The notes beneath the pieces were generated by a model, which saw only the letters and a program-made list of their open reading frames with translations, had not been told where the DNA came from and did no database searches. A stretch of DNA of 5,920 bases from Gammaproteobacteria bacterium (GTDB lineage Bacteria; Pseudomonadota; Gammaproteobacteria; Thiohalospirales; Thiohalospiraceae). Position numbers and translations under genes: made by a program. The DNA lies in contig JABURU010000176.1 in NCBI GenBank assembly GCA_014762485.1, forward strand, positions 1 through 5,920. Reading direction: 5' to 3'. Below, one piece after another: positions 5,860 to 5,920 of the stretch (positions are counted from its first letter, which is position 1; the number at the start of each line of letters is the position of its first letter).

Positions 5860-5920
5860 CTACCGCTGCAGCACAATAGCACGTGATAGACTCAGGAGGT
5901 CACAGTATACTAAAAAAAAA
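5860..5920. other. Unassigned right edge with a nine-A run
   Basis: These bases lie upstream of the truncated flavoprotein frame. All three minus-strand frames contain a stop here (TAG at 5862-5860 in the gene's own frame), and none resembles the FAD-binding half of the enzyme. The final nine bases are all A. The stretch may mark a rearrangement breakpoint, a decayed 5' half or a low-quality assembly end. Confidence 0.4.

Noticed and set aside
5894..5900. Perfect AGGAGGT ribosome-binding-like sequence on the plus strand
   Set aside because: No start codon follows within the normal distance before the window ends, so it cannot be tied to a gene here.

Overview
The window looks like chromosomal DNA of a gammaproteobacterium, probably an environmental one. 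The evidence is a NarX/NarL-type two-component pair closely resembling the enteric proteins, a YjdF-type membrane protein and a dihydrolipoamide-dehydrogenase-like flavoprotein, together with ordinary sigma70-like promoter hexamers, an intermediate base composition and TGA used as a normal stop. A nitrate- or redox-responsive regulator pair transcribed with a rhodanese sulfurtransferase would suit a sulfur-oxidising or nitrate-respiring lifestyle, but that is inference. I saw no tRNA, rRNA, CRISPR array, transposase or phage structural gene.

Layout from left to right. Bases 1-750 hold the 3' part of a plus-strand DUF1353-family gene with two C-terminal membrane segments. A hairpin at 773-801 separates it from the convergent yjdF-like membrane protein gene on the minus strand (849-1469). 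A 142-base divergent region (1470-1611) carries a good minus-strand promoter and a short palindrome. It leads into a plus-strand gene (1612-1965) for a small LexA/S24-fold protein that has lost both catalytic residues. A strong bidirectional terminator (1966-1986) then closes both that gene and the minus-strand operon coming from the right.

That operon, read right to left, is a sensor histidine kinase (4794-3142), a NarL-type response regulator (3139-2489) and a rhodanese (2482-2015). Gaps between genes are only 2 and 6 bases, and the same AGGAACTAA ribosome-binding segment sits at both junctions. The response regulator is interrupted by an in-frame TGA just before its conserved receiver lysine. 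Without that codon it would be a collinear 216-residue NarL homologue. As written the kinase therefore has no intact partner in this window. Upstream is a 126-base intergenic region with a promoter candidate, and then a minus-strand flavoprotein disulfide-reductase fragment (5859-4921). This fragment keeps the NAD-binding and dimerisation domains but lacks the FAD-binding and redox-disulfide N-terminus. The window ends in a nine-A run beside this truncation.

The main points for a second look are the nonsense codon in the response regulator, the N-terminally missing flavoprotein, the catalytically dead S24 protein with its Cys pair, and a NarX-like kinase with almost no periplasmic sensor. I found no convincing evidence of a wholly new multi-gene system. 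The DUF1353 and S24-like proteins are the least understood components.
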